From NCBI RefSeq assembly GCF_009688965.1, contig NZ_AP021875.1, positions 2,232,001 to 2,296,000 on the forward strand: DNA of 64,000 nucleotides. The letters run 5' to 3'. This stretch comes from Desulfosarcina widdelii. GTDB taxonomy: Bacteria > Desulfobacterota > Desulfobacteria > Desulfobacterales > Desulfosarcinaceae. Made by a program: the position numbers and the translations under genes. This document shows, in pieces, positions 18,063 to 26,513 of this stretch (positions are counted from its first letter, which is position 1; each line of letters opens with the position of its first letter). The notes below the pieces were generated by a model, which saw nothing but the letters and a program-made list of their open reading frames with translations, did no database searches and was not told where the DNA came from.

Positions 18063-18212
18063 TTTTCTGATTCTTGGCTAATAGGTATCTATAGAAAAAA
18101 TGATGGAAGGGAGATTGATTAGATTAAATTCAGTATAGACTTAGATGCACTGTAAAATACGATCCTCACGATAGTCAATTCAGTAAAGGCCTTATGGGAA
18201 ACTTGAGCGTAT

Positions 18213-18228
18213 GGTATTGGTACCTGTA
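18213..18228 (+). repeat. Dispersed repeat module B, copy 1
   Basis: The 16-mer GGTATTGGTACCTGTA occurs here and again at 23088-23103 and 25334-25349, always in non-coding or decayed DNA. In the two later copies the similarity extends loosely for some 50 bases downstream. Confidence 0.6.
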
Positions 18229-18266
18229 ATCAACGGCATGACGTAAACTCATCGCTTATAGGTACT

Positions 18267-18547
18267 CAGTCATATCGGTTTAAAGACCCAAGAGATATCA
18301 CCTTGGATGAATCATTCATGCACGGCTTGGGGTGCCATATTCAGTCGATTGGTCTGGAACTGGAGCGGATCAATGACGGGCTTTACGGCGAATAACCACC
18401 AGCAGGTAAGGGTGGCCCGGCCAGCGAAAGGTACTGGCCGAGCCTGCCAACATTAACGCTACGCTAAGGGTTAGGCTGACTCTTAAAATTTAGCTTGGCA
18501 ATGATCGGCATGTCAACCGCCCTGGGGAAATGCGGGGCGGTTTTTTT
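18267..18547 (+). ncRNA. Structured non-coding segment ending in an intrinsic terminator (candidate RNA)
   Basis: From about 18267 an open frame without start (RFKDPRDITLDESF...NDGLYGE) ends at 18394 and looks like a gene remnant. It is followed by a long stem at about 18400-18450 (CGGCCAG paired with CTGGCCG, flanked by GCAGG and CCTGC) and by a terminator at 18517-18547. A transcript reaching this terminator would be strongly folded. No promoter was identified, so an independent RNA is only a possibility. Confidence 0.3.
18517..18547 (+). terminator. Rho-independent terminator
   Basis: The stem CCGCCC...GGGCGG with a short loop is followed by seven T residues on the plus strand. It faces the minus-strand small RNA terminator at 18556-18594. 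Confidence 0.75.
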
Positions 18548-18555
18548 AGTGGTGG

Positions 18556-18644
18556 AAAAAAATGGGTAAGACCTCGGGCCAGGAGGTCTTACCCGTTAAG
18601 AAGGAGAGGAGGTAAGGAGGTTGGGGTATTCCCAAGATGCCTGC
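18556..18644 (-). ncRNA. Candidate small RNA with C-rich anti-Shine-Dalgarno motifs, sigma-54 promoter
   Basis: On the minus strand a perfect sigma-54-type element (18655-18670) is followed about 12 nt later by a likely start near 18644. The predicted transcript of roughly 85-90 nt contains CCTCCTT, CCTCCTCTCC and TTCTT, complementary to ribosome binding sites. It ends in a 12-bp stem (GGGTAAGACCTC and its complement, 18564-18594) followed by a U-tract. No open frame of useful length is present. This layout is that of a trans-acting regulatory RNA. The opposite strand carries several GGA motifs and could instead be a CsrA/RsmA-binding RNA. Confidence 0.5.
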
Positions 18645-18654
18645 TATAGTTTAC

Positions 18655-18670
18655 AGCATTCATTGTGCCA
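18655..18670 (-). promoter_or_regulatory. Sigma-54 promoter (-24/-12)
   Basis: Minus-strand sequence TGGCACAATGAATGCT has GG and GC separated by exactly ten bases and matches TGGCAC at -24 and the TGC core at -12. It points toward the candidate small RNA. Confidence 0.6.
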
Positions 18671-18968
18671 AAATTGTAAAATTTAATATATCGGACAGTT
18701 ACAGATTTTTCGGCATATTTTTATGACATATTTGTAAAAATAGACCCCCTAAAATTGCGAGATTGTAATAAAACAGTCGCCCTGGAAACAGGCCATTTTT
18801 TATTGACGGGCAGAGGATAGCCTGTATGATGGAGGCAACTCATTCATATGAAGGCATTTAAAGAACTATGAATACAGTATGGCCCTTCTCTGGGGCGGGC
18901 GTAAACAAAATTAACACCCTTTCGACACCGTGCTTTTTTTGAATAGAATATCCTCTCGAAGGTGATCC

Positions 18969-19238
18969 ATGAAAGCCCACATTCACGATATAGTCAAAAT
19001 CATCGTCAAGGACAACCCTGATTCCACCAGCGATGAGACCAAAGATATGATTGCATTTGCAACCGGCGCCTACATTCGCCAGCTATCCAAAGATATCGCC
19101 GAGGAATATCCTGACTTTGGGGTCGATGGAGTCGAAGAGATGGTTGCATTGGTGATAAAATGTCTAATGGCTGGTGTTGATGCGGAAAAAGTGTTCAGGG
19201 AGATAATTCTTCGGGAGGGTTTTTATTTTCATAGTTGA
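18969..19238 (+). CDS. Hypothetical protein, 89 residues
   Basis: A small acidic protein (MKAHIHDIVKIIVKDNPD...) that is likely all-helical. A GAAGGTGA ribosome site sits about seven bases upstream of the ATG and a strong terminator follows 50 bases after the stop. I recognise no family. The isolated gene with its own terminator is probably expressed as a single unit. Confidence 0.65.
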   Translation: MKAHIHDIVKIIVKDNPDSTSDETKDMIAFATGAYIRQLSKDIAEEYPDFGVDGVEEMVALVIKCLMAGVDAEKVFREIILREGFYFHS

Positions 19239-19287
19239 TAGTTATGACATAATGTTTACAATACTTTTGGGTGCGCTCAAAAAAAGA

Positions 19288-19316
19288 GGCGAGACCGCTT
19301 TAATAACGGTCTCGCC
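19288..19316. terminator. Bidirectional intrinsic terminator
   Basis: A perfect 10-bp stem GGCGAGACCG / CGGTCTCGCC with a nine-base loop, preceded by A-rich and followed by T-rich sequence. It closes the 89-residue gene. Confidence 0.8.
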
Positions 19317-19552
19317 TTAATTTTGAGGGATAGAGATTCAGATCAGGACAGTCACTTCCAGTTCAATGAATGGGATCGCCCTCTGTAGTAATTTATATCG
19401 GCATTCTACGGAAAATATTAAGCCCCGTGATTGGTGAACGCACCGAGAAAAGCCCTGGGGAACCCGGGGCGTCTCTTTCATGGCTCTTGGGAAACCGGGG
19501 CCATTATTTTATAGTTGCGTTACTTGTGCGTACCCAGAAAGGGGCGGCTAAA

Positions 19553-19630
19553 TCTTGTGAAACGTAAATGGATACATTGCGATCCGGCCATCTCCCCAAA
19601 CGTGTGATTGATAACAGCTACCTGGAGGCA
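19553..19630 (+). repeat. Dispersed repeat module A, copy 1
   Basis: The core AAATGGATAC followed by GCGATCCGGCCA and AACGTGTG is shared with copies near 25250-25320 and 27173-27250. Read on the plus strand the copies encode variants of KWIxGDPAxPENV, but all are broken by stops, so they look like decayed copies of a former coding sequence. Confidence 0.55.
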
Positions 19631-19706
19631 TTGTGGGTAAGAACACCCACCCATCCGCCAGACATGGCTAAAGGTATTTAAGGCGTATTTAAGGTAGGAT
19701 TTACGC

Positions 19707-19750
19707 GGTTTCAAACCGCCCGTCAAATGGTTTCAAACCATGTGTCAAAT
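19707..19750. repeat. Tandem 22-bp repeat beside truncated integrase
   Basis: Two adjacent copies (19707-19728 and 19729-19750) share GGTTTCAAACC and GTCAAAT. The second overlaps the integrase stop codon. A 14-mer (ACGCGGTTTCAAAC) spanning the first copy recurs at 33007-33020. They may be remains of a recombination or attachment region. Confidence 0.5.
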
Positions 19751-20748
19751 TACAGAATGGTCGCATAAGTATGCCTTAGGTCGTGGATTCTGATCCTTCG
19801 AAGTTCGGCCTTTTCGCACAATTTATAATGCACCCTGCCCCTCAAATTCCCAGGATCTAAGGGTTCCCCTACTTCATTTACAAAAACCCATTCTGGTAAT
19901 TTCGACCACCCATACTTAAGTTTATGCTCTTTTCGTTGTGTCCTCAATTTATTTAGTACGCTGGATAGGTGAGGGGTCATTTGCACGATTCTGGTTTTAC
20001 CGTATTTAGGTGTGGTCAGGTTACCTTCCACCAGACCTCGCTTTATCTCAATAATGCCGTTACGAAAATCTATGTCGGACCATCGGAGTCCCAACCCTTC
20101 ACCAAGTCTCATGCCAGTTCGTGAGAGAGTTAAAAAGAACGGATAGTACCAAGCAAACTGTTTTTCACATGTCGTCAGATATATCTCAAGTTCATCGGGT
20201 TTATATGGGGAGATCTCTTTCCCAAGTATCTGATCTTTTGCATTTAAAATCTTATCAAGACGGCTTGCAGGATTGGTCTTTACAAGTTCATCCTCAATTG
20301 CCTGAGTAAATAAGCCAGATAGAGCAGCTTTGATCCTTTTGACCCTTCCAAGAGTAAGCCCATCCGGGTTCCGATCACTTTTGATCTTTTTGAAAAGAAA
20401 CTGCTTTATCTCAACCCTTGTGATTTCATGAAGACCCTTTTTACCAAATTGGGGCTTGAGGTGTTTATCCACTATGGATTTGTAGCCACGGTAAGTTGAC
20501 GCCTTAAGTGCCGTCTTAACGTAGCCTTCAAGCCATTGGTCTGCATATTCCTTGAAAGAAATTGTAGGCTCCTTCTTCTCAAGAAGATGCAACCGACCAA
20601 GGATTAAAGAGGCTTCGATCTTCTGTGCAGCTTCCAGAGCAACCCTCTTGTCCCTACCTACCTTCTTAGCTTTCCGCTTACCTTGGTGATCAATGTAGAT
20701 CCACCACTCACCGGACCCCTTTACCTTCTCCCGTACCTTTACTCCCAT
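19750..20748 (-). pseudogene. Tyrosine recombinase (integrase), C-terminally truncated
   Basis: A protein of about 332 residues. An N-terminal Arm-type region is followed by a SAM-like core-binding domain (EYADQWLEGYVKTALKASTYRGYKS) and a catalytic domain with the first Arg in SRTGMRLGEGLGLRW and HDLRHTYATIL. The frame stops right after HDLRH, so the second His/Trp and the nucleophilic Tyr are missing. The start at 20748 has AAAGGAG eight bases upstream. The integrase is probably inactive, and the adjacent tandem repeats mark the breakpoint. It suggests that an integrated element once sat here. Confidence 0.8.
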
Positions 20749-20782
20749 ATATTGCTCCTTTCGATGGTGTGTGGACACCATC

Positions 20783-21369
20783 CTAGCAGATGATTCTGCA
20801 AATGTCTAGGGTGTTGTTATAAAAAGAAAAACACCCCACATCCTTGATTGGATGCAGGGCTTGCTTACCGTAAATAAAGTAGCCCCCCAGGGGGGGGGAG
20901 TCCCCCAGGGGGTATGGGGCATCCTGAGCATATCGAGTGCCCCCTATGGATACCCCGTACACAAATTTTCCAGAATTCTCTGGGGTGAGGCTTTTGGCCT
21001 CCCCCAAGTATAATTTGGATTTAGGTGTAGGAGTGTTGCCAGAGCATAGGTACACCACCGACACCCTGGCGACACCCCCGGTAAGTGAAAATGTTATTTG
21101 TTATTAGTGGGTTGGTAGATGGGGTGTCGAGGGTGTAGCTATTTGCGGGTAAAATTCTTTATACAGGACACGTGGGCGTGCCTGTTAAAAGTACACATAC
21201 TCTTCAAGAACTTTAGTGCAAAATGGGTACACCACCGCCACCCCAGCCTGGTTTTAGTAGCAATATCATTGAGATAGGTAAGAAATGATAGGTGCACCCC
21301 TTGCTACACCCTCGACACCCTCATGAAGATTTACCTAGTGCTCATCCACAGGAATAACTACCTGTAATA
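20783..21369. other. Non-coding, repeat-rich stretch next to the integrase
   Basis: A minus-strand frame at 20783-21064 spans GGGGGG/CCCCC runs and is unlikely to be a gene. The stretch contains several variants of ACACCCTCGACACCC and GTACACCACCG, including an 18-bp inverted repeat 160 bases apart. This resembles binding-site arrays near integrases or replication genes of integrated elements. Confidence 0.45.
21122..21320. repeat. 18-bp inverted repeat pair plus degenerate iterons
   Basis: The sequence gggtgtcgagggtgtagc at 21122-21139 returns as its exact reverse complement at 21303-21320. Related direct repeats TACACCACCG occur near 21051 and 21229. Together they look like protein-binding iterons. 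Confidence 0.6.
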
Positions 21370-22985
21370 AATAAGAAACGCGCATTTTGTAGTGGTTTTT
21401 CTCTTCTCTTTGTAGTATATTGAAAGTCGCCAAACAACCAATATCACTACAAAAGAAAGAAAGGAGCCGATCACAAAATGCGCGAAAAATGGCAAAAACA
21501 GATGCCCCTGATGCCTCAGATCAAAGACCACGCCCAAGCAAAAGAACTTACAGCTATCAGTGGTATCATCGATGCTCACCCTATCATCTGTGATCGCGTT
21601 CTTCAAGATTTGAACAAGGGCAAGCTGGTGGCCTATCGAACTGGGGCTGACGGCATGAGCGCCGACCAGGTACTGCGTTGTGCTATCGTCAAAATCCTTT
21701 TCGGTTTTACGTATGATGAACTGGCATTTCATATTGTCGATTCGCAGGCATTGAGTTGGTTCTGCCGGATCGGTATCGCCGACAAGGGATACAAAAAATC
21801 CGCCCTGAACAAAAATATCAAAGGCATATCGGACGCCACCTGGGAACTGATCAATGCGGATCTTTTGGGATATGCGAAGCAAAAGGGCATTGAAAAGGGC
21901 CGACAGGTCCGGGTCGATTGCACGTGCGTTGAAACTCACATCCATCATCCCACCGACTCCAACCTGCTGTGGGATGGTGTTCGCGTGTTGACGAGGCTGC
22001 TGAAGCGCTTCCGGGATGAATCGGGGATCACAGTTCCTGACTTCCATAACCATACCCGTGTTGCCAAACGACGGATGCTGGCGGTGATGAATGCCAAACG
22101 GAAAAACAAGCGTAAGGTTGCCTATGTGGACCTGCTCAAAACCAGTCGCAAAGTGGTTGGGTACGCTCATAAGGCAGTCGCTGCGATCAATGCCGGTGCG
22201 ACCTGCGACCCGCTGGTCATGACGATTGGCTTCCAGATCGAACATTTTGTCGATCTGACCCGCAGGGTGATCCACCAGACCGAACGCCGGGTTCTTCATG
22301 GAGAAACGGTCGATGCCAAAGACAAAGTAGTATCGTTGTTCGAGCCACATACCGATATCATCGTCAAGGATAGGCGCGATACGCTGTTTGGTCACAAAAT
22401 CTGTCTGACCGGAGGCGCGTCGAACCTTATTTTGGACTGTGTCATCACCGAAGGCAATCCGGCCGACGCCGACCTGACGATACCGATGCTTGAGCGGCAA
22501 AAACAAATTTATGGCCGCTATCCCCTCAAGGCCAGCTTCGACGGCGGTTTTGCATCCAAGGAAAACTTGAAGCGAGCCCAATCGCGTAAGATCAAAGACG
22601 TCTGCTTTGCCAAGAAACGAGGTCTATCTGAAACCGACATGTGCCGCAGCCAATATGTGTATCGTCGATTGCGCCGCTTTCGAGCGGGTATTGAATCCGG
22701 TATCTCCTGGCTGAAGCGTTGCCTTGGCCTGACCCGCTGTACCTGGAAAGGATGGGACTCGTTTAAATCCTATGTTTGGTCTTCGATTGTGGCCGCCAAC
22801 CTGCTGACCATCGCCAGGGGAAAAACAGCCACTTGAGACCTTAATCGATTCCGCATCGTGAAAACTGGTTGAACAAGTGCGCTTGCATTAAGCCGATTTC
22901 GGTAAATTAGCCACAAACCGATGTAGCGATGGTGAGAAAAATCCTGCCGAGGATTTTACCACTCTATTTTTTTGCGACTCGGCTC
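21370..22985 (+). mobile_element. Insertion sequence with ISNCY/IS5-like transposase (ends approximate)
   Basis: One transposase gene with about 100 bases on the left and 150 on the right. Loosely matching outer sequences (GCGCATTTTGTAGTGG on the left; the complement of CCACTCTATTTTTTTGCGA on the right) may be the terminal repeats, but the exact ends and any target duplication were not resolved. A stem AAAATCC/GGATTTT lies inside the right end. Confidence 0.6.
21478..22836 (+). CDS. Transposase, ISNCY/IS5-like DDE family
   Basis: A 452-residue transposase. The N-terminal DUF772-like region (LTAISGIIDAHPIICD, GMSADQVLRCAIVKILFGFTYDELAFHI) leads into a DDE core: the first Asp probably in VRVDCTCVETHIHHPTDS, the second in ASFDGGFASKENL, and a final Glu in AGIESGISWLKRCLG. 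AAGGAG lies upstream of the ATG. Length and motifs resemble the ISNCY group described from Desulfococcus oleovorans, but the exact family needs a database comparison. The frame is intact, so the element may be active. Confidence 0.75.
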   Translation: MREKWQKQMPLMPQIKDHAQAKELTAISGIIDAHPIICDRVLQDLNKGKLVAYRTGADGMSADQVLRCAIVKILFGFTYDELAFHIVDSQALSWFCRIGIADKGYKKSALNKNIKGISDATWELINADLLGYAKQKGIEKGRQVRVDCTCVETHIHHPTDSNLLWDGVRVLTRLLKRFRDESGITVPDFHNHTRVAKRRMLAVMNAKRKNKRKVAYVDLLKTSRKVVGYAHKAVAAINAGATCDPLVMTIGFQIEHFVDLTRRVIHQTERRVLHGETVDAKDKVVSLFEPHTDIIVKDRRDTLFGHKICLTGGASNLILDCVITEGNPADADLTIPMLERQKQIYGRYPLKASFDGGFASKENLKRAQSRKIKDVCFAKKRGLSETDMCRSQYVYRRLRRFRAGIESGISWLKRCLGLTRCTWKGWDSFKSYVWSSIVAANLLTIARGKTAT

Positions 22986-23087
22986 TGAAAATTACCATTT
23001 ATGGATCGACACTAGCTACGTACTCCACGTAGCTGCCGACCCTTTGGTAGCCAGTTCGAATATGTCTGTATGGCAAATTTGGGAGAT

Positions 23088-23103
23088 GGTATTGGTACCT
23101 GTA
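23088..23103 (+). repeat. Dispersed repeat module B, copy 2
   Basis: Second exact copy of GGTATTGGTACCTGTA, just beyond the right end of the ISNCY-like element. Confidence 0.6.
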
Positions 23104-23745
23104 TCGACATCGAAACCGATGTGGGACTGACGTCGGATGGATATCTGCAATCGGGGTCAACCTGCACAGGTTGGAGAAAATGCAGGATTCTTTCGTTCCA
23201 ATATTTTCCAAATGCTTATTTGGAAAAAGGGCACCTTAACTTCCCGCCGGTAAAATATCAATCAGGCATTGATTTGCTCCACCTGCTATCGATTTTTTAA
23301 GGATTGATGTTCCTCCCAATCTGCGAATACACTGGTGATCAAATTCCATGGTAGCCTTGCAGACTTCAAGATCGTCATTGTGCCCATAGCCGATTGGGCA
23401 CTCCAAAAATTTAAACTCGACTTTACGTTCATTTTTTCCAGATACTAACATTGAAGTCAAAAAGGTCCAAAATTCTTAAATACTCTTTAGCTATTTCAAC
23501 ATAATCGGTTCGCTCCTTAACGTTATAAAGACCCTGCCTTACCAGCATATTGGCGCAAGTTCTGAAGTTCAGTCTCAGTAACCAATATCCAAAAGAACCC
23601 AGAAGTCCTATAGGCCTTGCTATGGCTCCCATTCACCTAAAGTTGCCCGTCAATCTTTTGTATTCAACTTCTGGGTCTGGATCATCTCAAAAAAGTGGAC
23701 ACACCGAACAGCCAAGTTGTATGAGGCAACAGGAGGTGTTCCACC

Positions 23746-24048
23746 ATGGGAAAACGATTTGACAAAGAATTTAAAATCGAAGCGGTGCGACTGGCTTCGG
23801 AGCCAGGCAACACACAGTCCGAAATCGAACGCGACCTTGGCATCAGCCAAGGCATCATCAGTCGCTGGAAACGCGAGTTGCGTAATGATGGCGACCAGGC
23901 GTTTCCAGGTAAAGGCCGCCTCAAGCCAGACGACGATGAGTTGCGGCGTCTCAAGCGTGAAAACGAGCGACTTCGGCAGGAACGTGACATCTTAAAAAAA
24001 GCCGTGGCCATCTTCTCGGAGGACCCGAACAGATATTCGGGTTCATAG
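23746..24048 (+). CDS. IS3 transposase OrfA (helix-turn-helix protein)
   Basis: A 100-residue protein with an HTH_Tnp_1 domain (KRFDKEFKIEAVRLASEPGN, then ERDLGISQGIISRWKREL) and a leucine-zipper segment (DDDELRRLKRENERLRQERDILKKA). GGAGG precedes the ATG. Seven A residues at 23994-24000 followed by G form a slippery site allowing a -1 shift into the orfB frame, giving the OrfAB transposase. Confidence 0.9.
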   Translation: MGKRFDKEFKIEAVRLASEPGNTQSEIERDLGISQGIISRWKRELRNDGDQAFPGKGRLKPDDDELRRLKRENERLRQERDILKKAVAIFSEDPNRYSGS

Positions 24049-24080
24049 ACGGGCACCGCACTCTTTGGAGTGTTGAGAAG

Positions 24081-24902
24081 ATGTGCCGGGTTCTTTCGGT
24101 GTCTCGCAGCGGTTATTACCATTGGCGCAACCGTCCCGAGAGCAAACGGGCGATTGAGAATCGGCGCCTGGACGTTCACATCAAGGCCATTTTCAACAGA
24201 CATAAAAGGCGCTGTGGCAGTCCGAAAATCACGGATGAACTCAACGACATGGGATTTCCAGTCAGCAAAAACCGGGTTGCCCGCAGAATGAAGGAAATGG
24301 GGCTGCGTTCGATCTATCGGCGCAAATATCGGACGACCACCGATTCGAAGCACTCCTATCCGGTCGCGAAGAATCTGTTGCAGCGCGATTTTACGGCGGA
24401 CGGCCCTGATAAGACGTGGGTGTCGGATATCACCTATATCGCTACCGCACGTGGCTGGCTCTACCTGACGGTCTTTATCGATCTGTTTTCCCGTATGGTG
24501 GTCGGCTGGGCGCTGAGCAGTTCTTTGAGCACGGAAATGGTGCTTACAGCGCTTGCCCGCGGGATCCGCAAGCGTCGCCCCGGTCCCGGATTGATTATCC
24601 ATTCGGATCGCGGGGTTCAGTATGCGTGCAAGGATTTTCGAAAAGTGTTGAATAAGCATGGTTTCGTTCAAAGCATGAGTCGCAAGGGCAACTGCTGGGA
24701 CAACGCGGTGGCCGAGTCTTTTTTCGGCATCATCAAATCGGAATTGATTCACCATGAACGCTTCAAGGGGCCTCAAGACACCTTGAGGGCAATATTCGAG
24801 TACATTGAGATCTATTACAATCGGAAACGCAAACATTCTACATTGGGCTACAAAACCCCAGCCCAATTCGAACAGACCATGAAATCAGCAGTTTGCTTTT
24901 AA
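24081..24902 (+). CDS. IS3 transposase OrfB (DDE integrase core)
   Basis: A 273-residue rve-type protein from the ATG. The catalytic residues are visible: Asp in TWVSDITYI, Asp in IIHSDRGVQY and Glu in NAVAESFFGIIKSEL, with the IS3-typical YNRKRKHSTLGYKTPAQFE end. The frame is open upstream to the slippery site, lying -1 relative to orfA, so the true product is probably the frameshift fusion. Intact. Confidence 0.9.
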   Translation: MCRVLSVSRSGYYHWRNRPESKRAIENRRLDVHIKAIFNRHKRRCGSPKITDELNDMGFPVSKNRVARRMKEMGLRSIYRRKYRTTTDSKHSYPVAKNLLQRDFTADGPDKTWVSDITYIATARGWLYLTVFIDLFSRMVVGWALSSSLSTEMVLTALARGIRKRRPGPGLIIHSDRGVQYACKDFRKVLNKHGFVQSMSRKGNCWDNAVAESFFGIIKSELIHHERFKGPQDTLRAIFEYIEIYYNRKRKHSTLGYKTPAQFEQTMKSAVCF

Positions 24903-25249
24903 CCGTGTCTACTTTTTTGGGGAAAGTCCAGTCTGATTCTTGTTTACCAAATCCCGAAATCAAACCGAGGGACCGTAAAAGGAGTGAATCGAAAATGCGG
25001 ACGAATAAATTGCCTTTTAAATTTGGATTACCATCAAGGTAAAACATTCGACGCAACTCTATGCACTTTTTCTCCGGTGGTGGGAACTCCAAGCCCAAAA
25101 AATTTTGGTTATCTGAAACAGCCATAAGAATTACCTCTCTTTCTTTATATAAAGATAAGGCCAAGATGGCGCAGAAGGAATAAAATAATATAAAAACTAA
25201 TACTTATAAGTAGATGGTCTGGGTAGGAAATCCGAAATTCAAATTAAAA

Positions 25250-25400
25250 TCAAGATACGCAAATGGATACGCGGCGATCCGGCCAGCCCCGAAAACGTGT
25301 GTTTCCGTCTATCTGACAATTTTGTTCTAAAACGGTATTGGTACCTGTACCGGGGCCGAAGTCAGTTCCGGCTTCACGAAATGTGGCTATCTGTAATATG
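25250..25400 (+). repeat. Dispersed repeat modules A and B joined (A copy 2, B copy 3)
   Basis: Module A (AAATGGATACGCGGCGATCC onward) runs to about 25320 and reads KWIRGDPASPENVCFRLSDN on the plus strand. Module B (GGTATTGGTACCTGTA) follows at 25334-25349. This is the most complete copy, showing that A and B belong to one larger unit. Confidence 0.55.
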
Positions 25401-25493
25401 GCTGGTATAGAAATTGGTTGAAGAATCACACATGATAGTAGCATGAAGTAGTTAGGCACTGAATCTTTGATCGGTCGTATAATATACAAATTT

Positions 25494-25910
25494 TTATGGA
25501 TTAATTCGAATTAATTTACGACCAAAAGTATCACGCCTTGGTATGCATTGATCTTCCTGAACGTTGAATTCAAGTTTACTTTTCTCTACTATATTTATGG
25601 CATACCTTCCATGAGTAGTCTTGCACATATGACTTTCTAAAGGAATTAAAGTAATATTCTTTTCTTCTATTTCGATTTGTCCTTTTTCTGTCGGCCTTGT
25701 TTCAATTTTCTCGACATCGTAGGCGATTATATAAGTTCCATCTTTGCTGAATTTAACAACGCTTCTTAAATAATCTCCAGTCATATCTTGTGTCCAAATT
25801 CCTATTAAATCATTTAGTTGAATATTATCGTCTTTGCATAGGGCACTTTCGACTGCTAAGAAAGACAGAAAAATAATTGTTACAAACGTAATTTGGGATA
25901 TTAACTTCAT
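25494..25910 (-). CDS. Secreted hypothetical protein (lipocalin-like size)
   Basis: A 138-residue protein with a signal peptide (MKLISQITFVTIIFLSFLAVESALC). The mature part begins LNDLIGIWTQDMTGDYLRSVVKFSKDGTY, reminiscent of small beta-barrel lipocalin-like or DUF proteins with a GIWxxD start. Two cysteines in the mature part may form a disulfide. It is the last of three small genes downstream of the c-di-GMP riboswitch, after a 78-base gap. No family is assigned with confidence. Confidence 0.65.
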   Translation of the reverse strand: MKLISQITFVTIIFLSFLAVESALCKDDNIQLNDLIGIWTQDMTGDYLRSVVKFSKDGTYIIAYDVEKIETRPTEKGQIEIEEKNITLIPLESHMCKTTHGRYAINIVEKSKLEFNVQEDQCIPRRDTFGRKLIRINP

Positions 25911-25988
25911 GTGCGTTTCCTCCCGCTAATTGTCGAAATTATGTACCACGTCCATAGAACGTGGTCCTGATTGGTCAAATTTCAAAGC

Positions 25989-26411
25989 CTATTCACCCCA
26001 TGCTTTCCTCATAAACTCATCGGTATTGAAGATATAATCTCTTGCATGTGTAGCCTTACCAAACTTGAGGGTGATCACAGTCACCCCCCTAAATTGGACC
26101 TTCTTGCCGTCCTTGTTTATATTATTTTCTACAAATTCAACTGTGACGACATTTGTTCCAACAAAATCGAGTATGTTTTTTACACAGACGTTTTTCGGTG
26201 TGAAATAAATCGTTGGAAATTGATCTAAGAATTTTTGGAACCACTCTTCAATAGCATGTATGCCTTTATATTCCCCGCTCGCAGATATGTCTCCGGGATA
26301 GATCCAGGTAGCGTCATCCCGCCAGGTAGCAAGGAAGGTTTTGATGTCTCTGTTGTTTAACAAGTCGTATGAGGAAGTAACCTTACTCTTGGCGATTAGT
26401 GCTCCGATCAT
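25989..26411 (-). CDS. SnoaL/NTF2-like protein
   Basis: A 140-residue protein of the NTF2-like fold. Features are LLNNRDIKTFLATWRDDATWIYPGDISASGEYKGIHAIEEWFQKFLDQFP and ending RDYIFNTDEFMRKAW. Such proteins bind or convert small hydrophobic molecules; no catalytic assignment is possible. It is the middle gene of the unit behind the c-di-GMP riboswitch, about 100 bases from its neighbour. A CTTT-rich ribosome site complement precedes the ATG. Confidence 0.75.
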   Translation of the reverse strand: MIGALIAKSKVTSSYDLLNNRDIKTFLATWRDDATWIYPGDISASGEYKGIHAIEEWFQKFLDQFPTIYFTPKNVCVKNILDFVGTNVVTVEFVENNINKDGKKVQFRGVTVITLKFGKATHARDYIFNTDEFMRKAWGE

Positions 26412-26513
26412 GGCACTCTCCTTTGTATGAATCGATTAAGGTTCTTCGGAAGGGTCAGTCTAAGAACAGATTGTCAGTTATCTGATTATGTTTGTAGGCT
26501 CTGCTGATTAACT

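Larger units (their letters stand above)
23678..24930 (+). mobile_element. IS3-family insertion sequence, 1253 bp, with GTC target duplication
   Basis: Terminal inverted repeats begin TGGATCATCTC (left) and TGGACTTTCCC (right, complemented) and share AAAAAAGTxGACAC. The element is flanked by GTC at 23675-23677 and 24931-24933, a 3-bp target duplication as expected for IS3. It carries orfA and orfB with a poly-A slippery site between them. Confidence 0.92.
23236..25125 (-). pseudogene. ATC-hydrolase-like gene split by an IS3 element and further mutations
   Basis: The 5' part (25125-24931) encodes MAVSDNQNFLGLEFPPPEKK... and ends GFGKQESD at the IS3 end. Across the insertion the frame resumes with PEVEYKRLTGNFR, meets an in-frame TGA, continues MGAIARPIGLLG...NVSIWKK (to about 23430), then needs a frameshift to reach FLECPIGYGHNDDLEVC...AGGANQCLIDILP. 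The C-terminal cysteine pattern resembles L-2-amino-thiazoline-4-carboxylate hydrolase family proteins. The intact gene would have encoded about 215 residues. At least three lesions make it non-functional. The ribosome site AGAGG precedes the original start. Confidence 0.7.

Noticed and set aside
20783..21064. Minus-strand ORF of 93 codons upstream of the integrase
   Set aside because: Runs through G/C homopolymer tracts and repeat variants; no protein features or ribosome site.
21358..22581. Minus-strand frame of 407 codons opposite the ISNCY-like transposase
   Set aside because: Antisense shadow of the transposase gene with no family motifs.
23682..24866. Minus-strand frame of 394 codons opposite the IS3 element
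   Set aside because: Antisense shadow; OrfA and OrfB with all catalytic residues lie on the plus strand.
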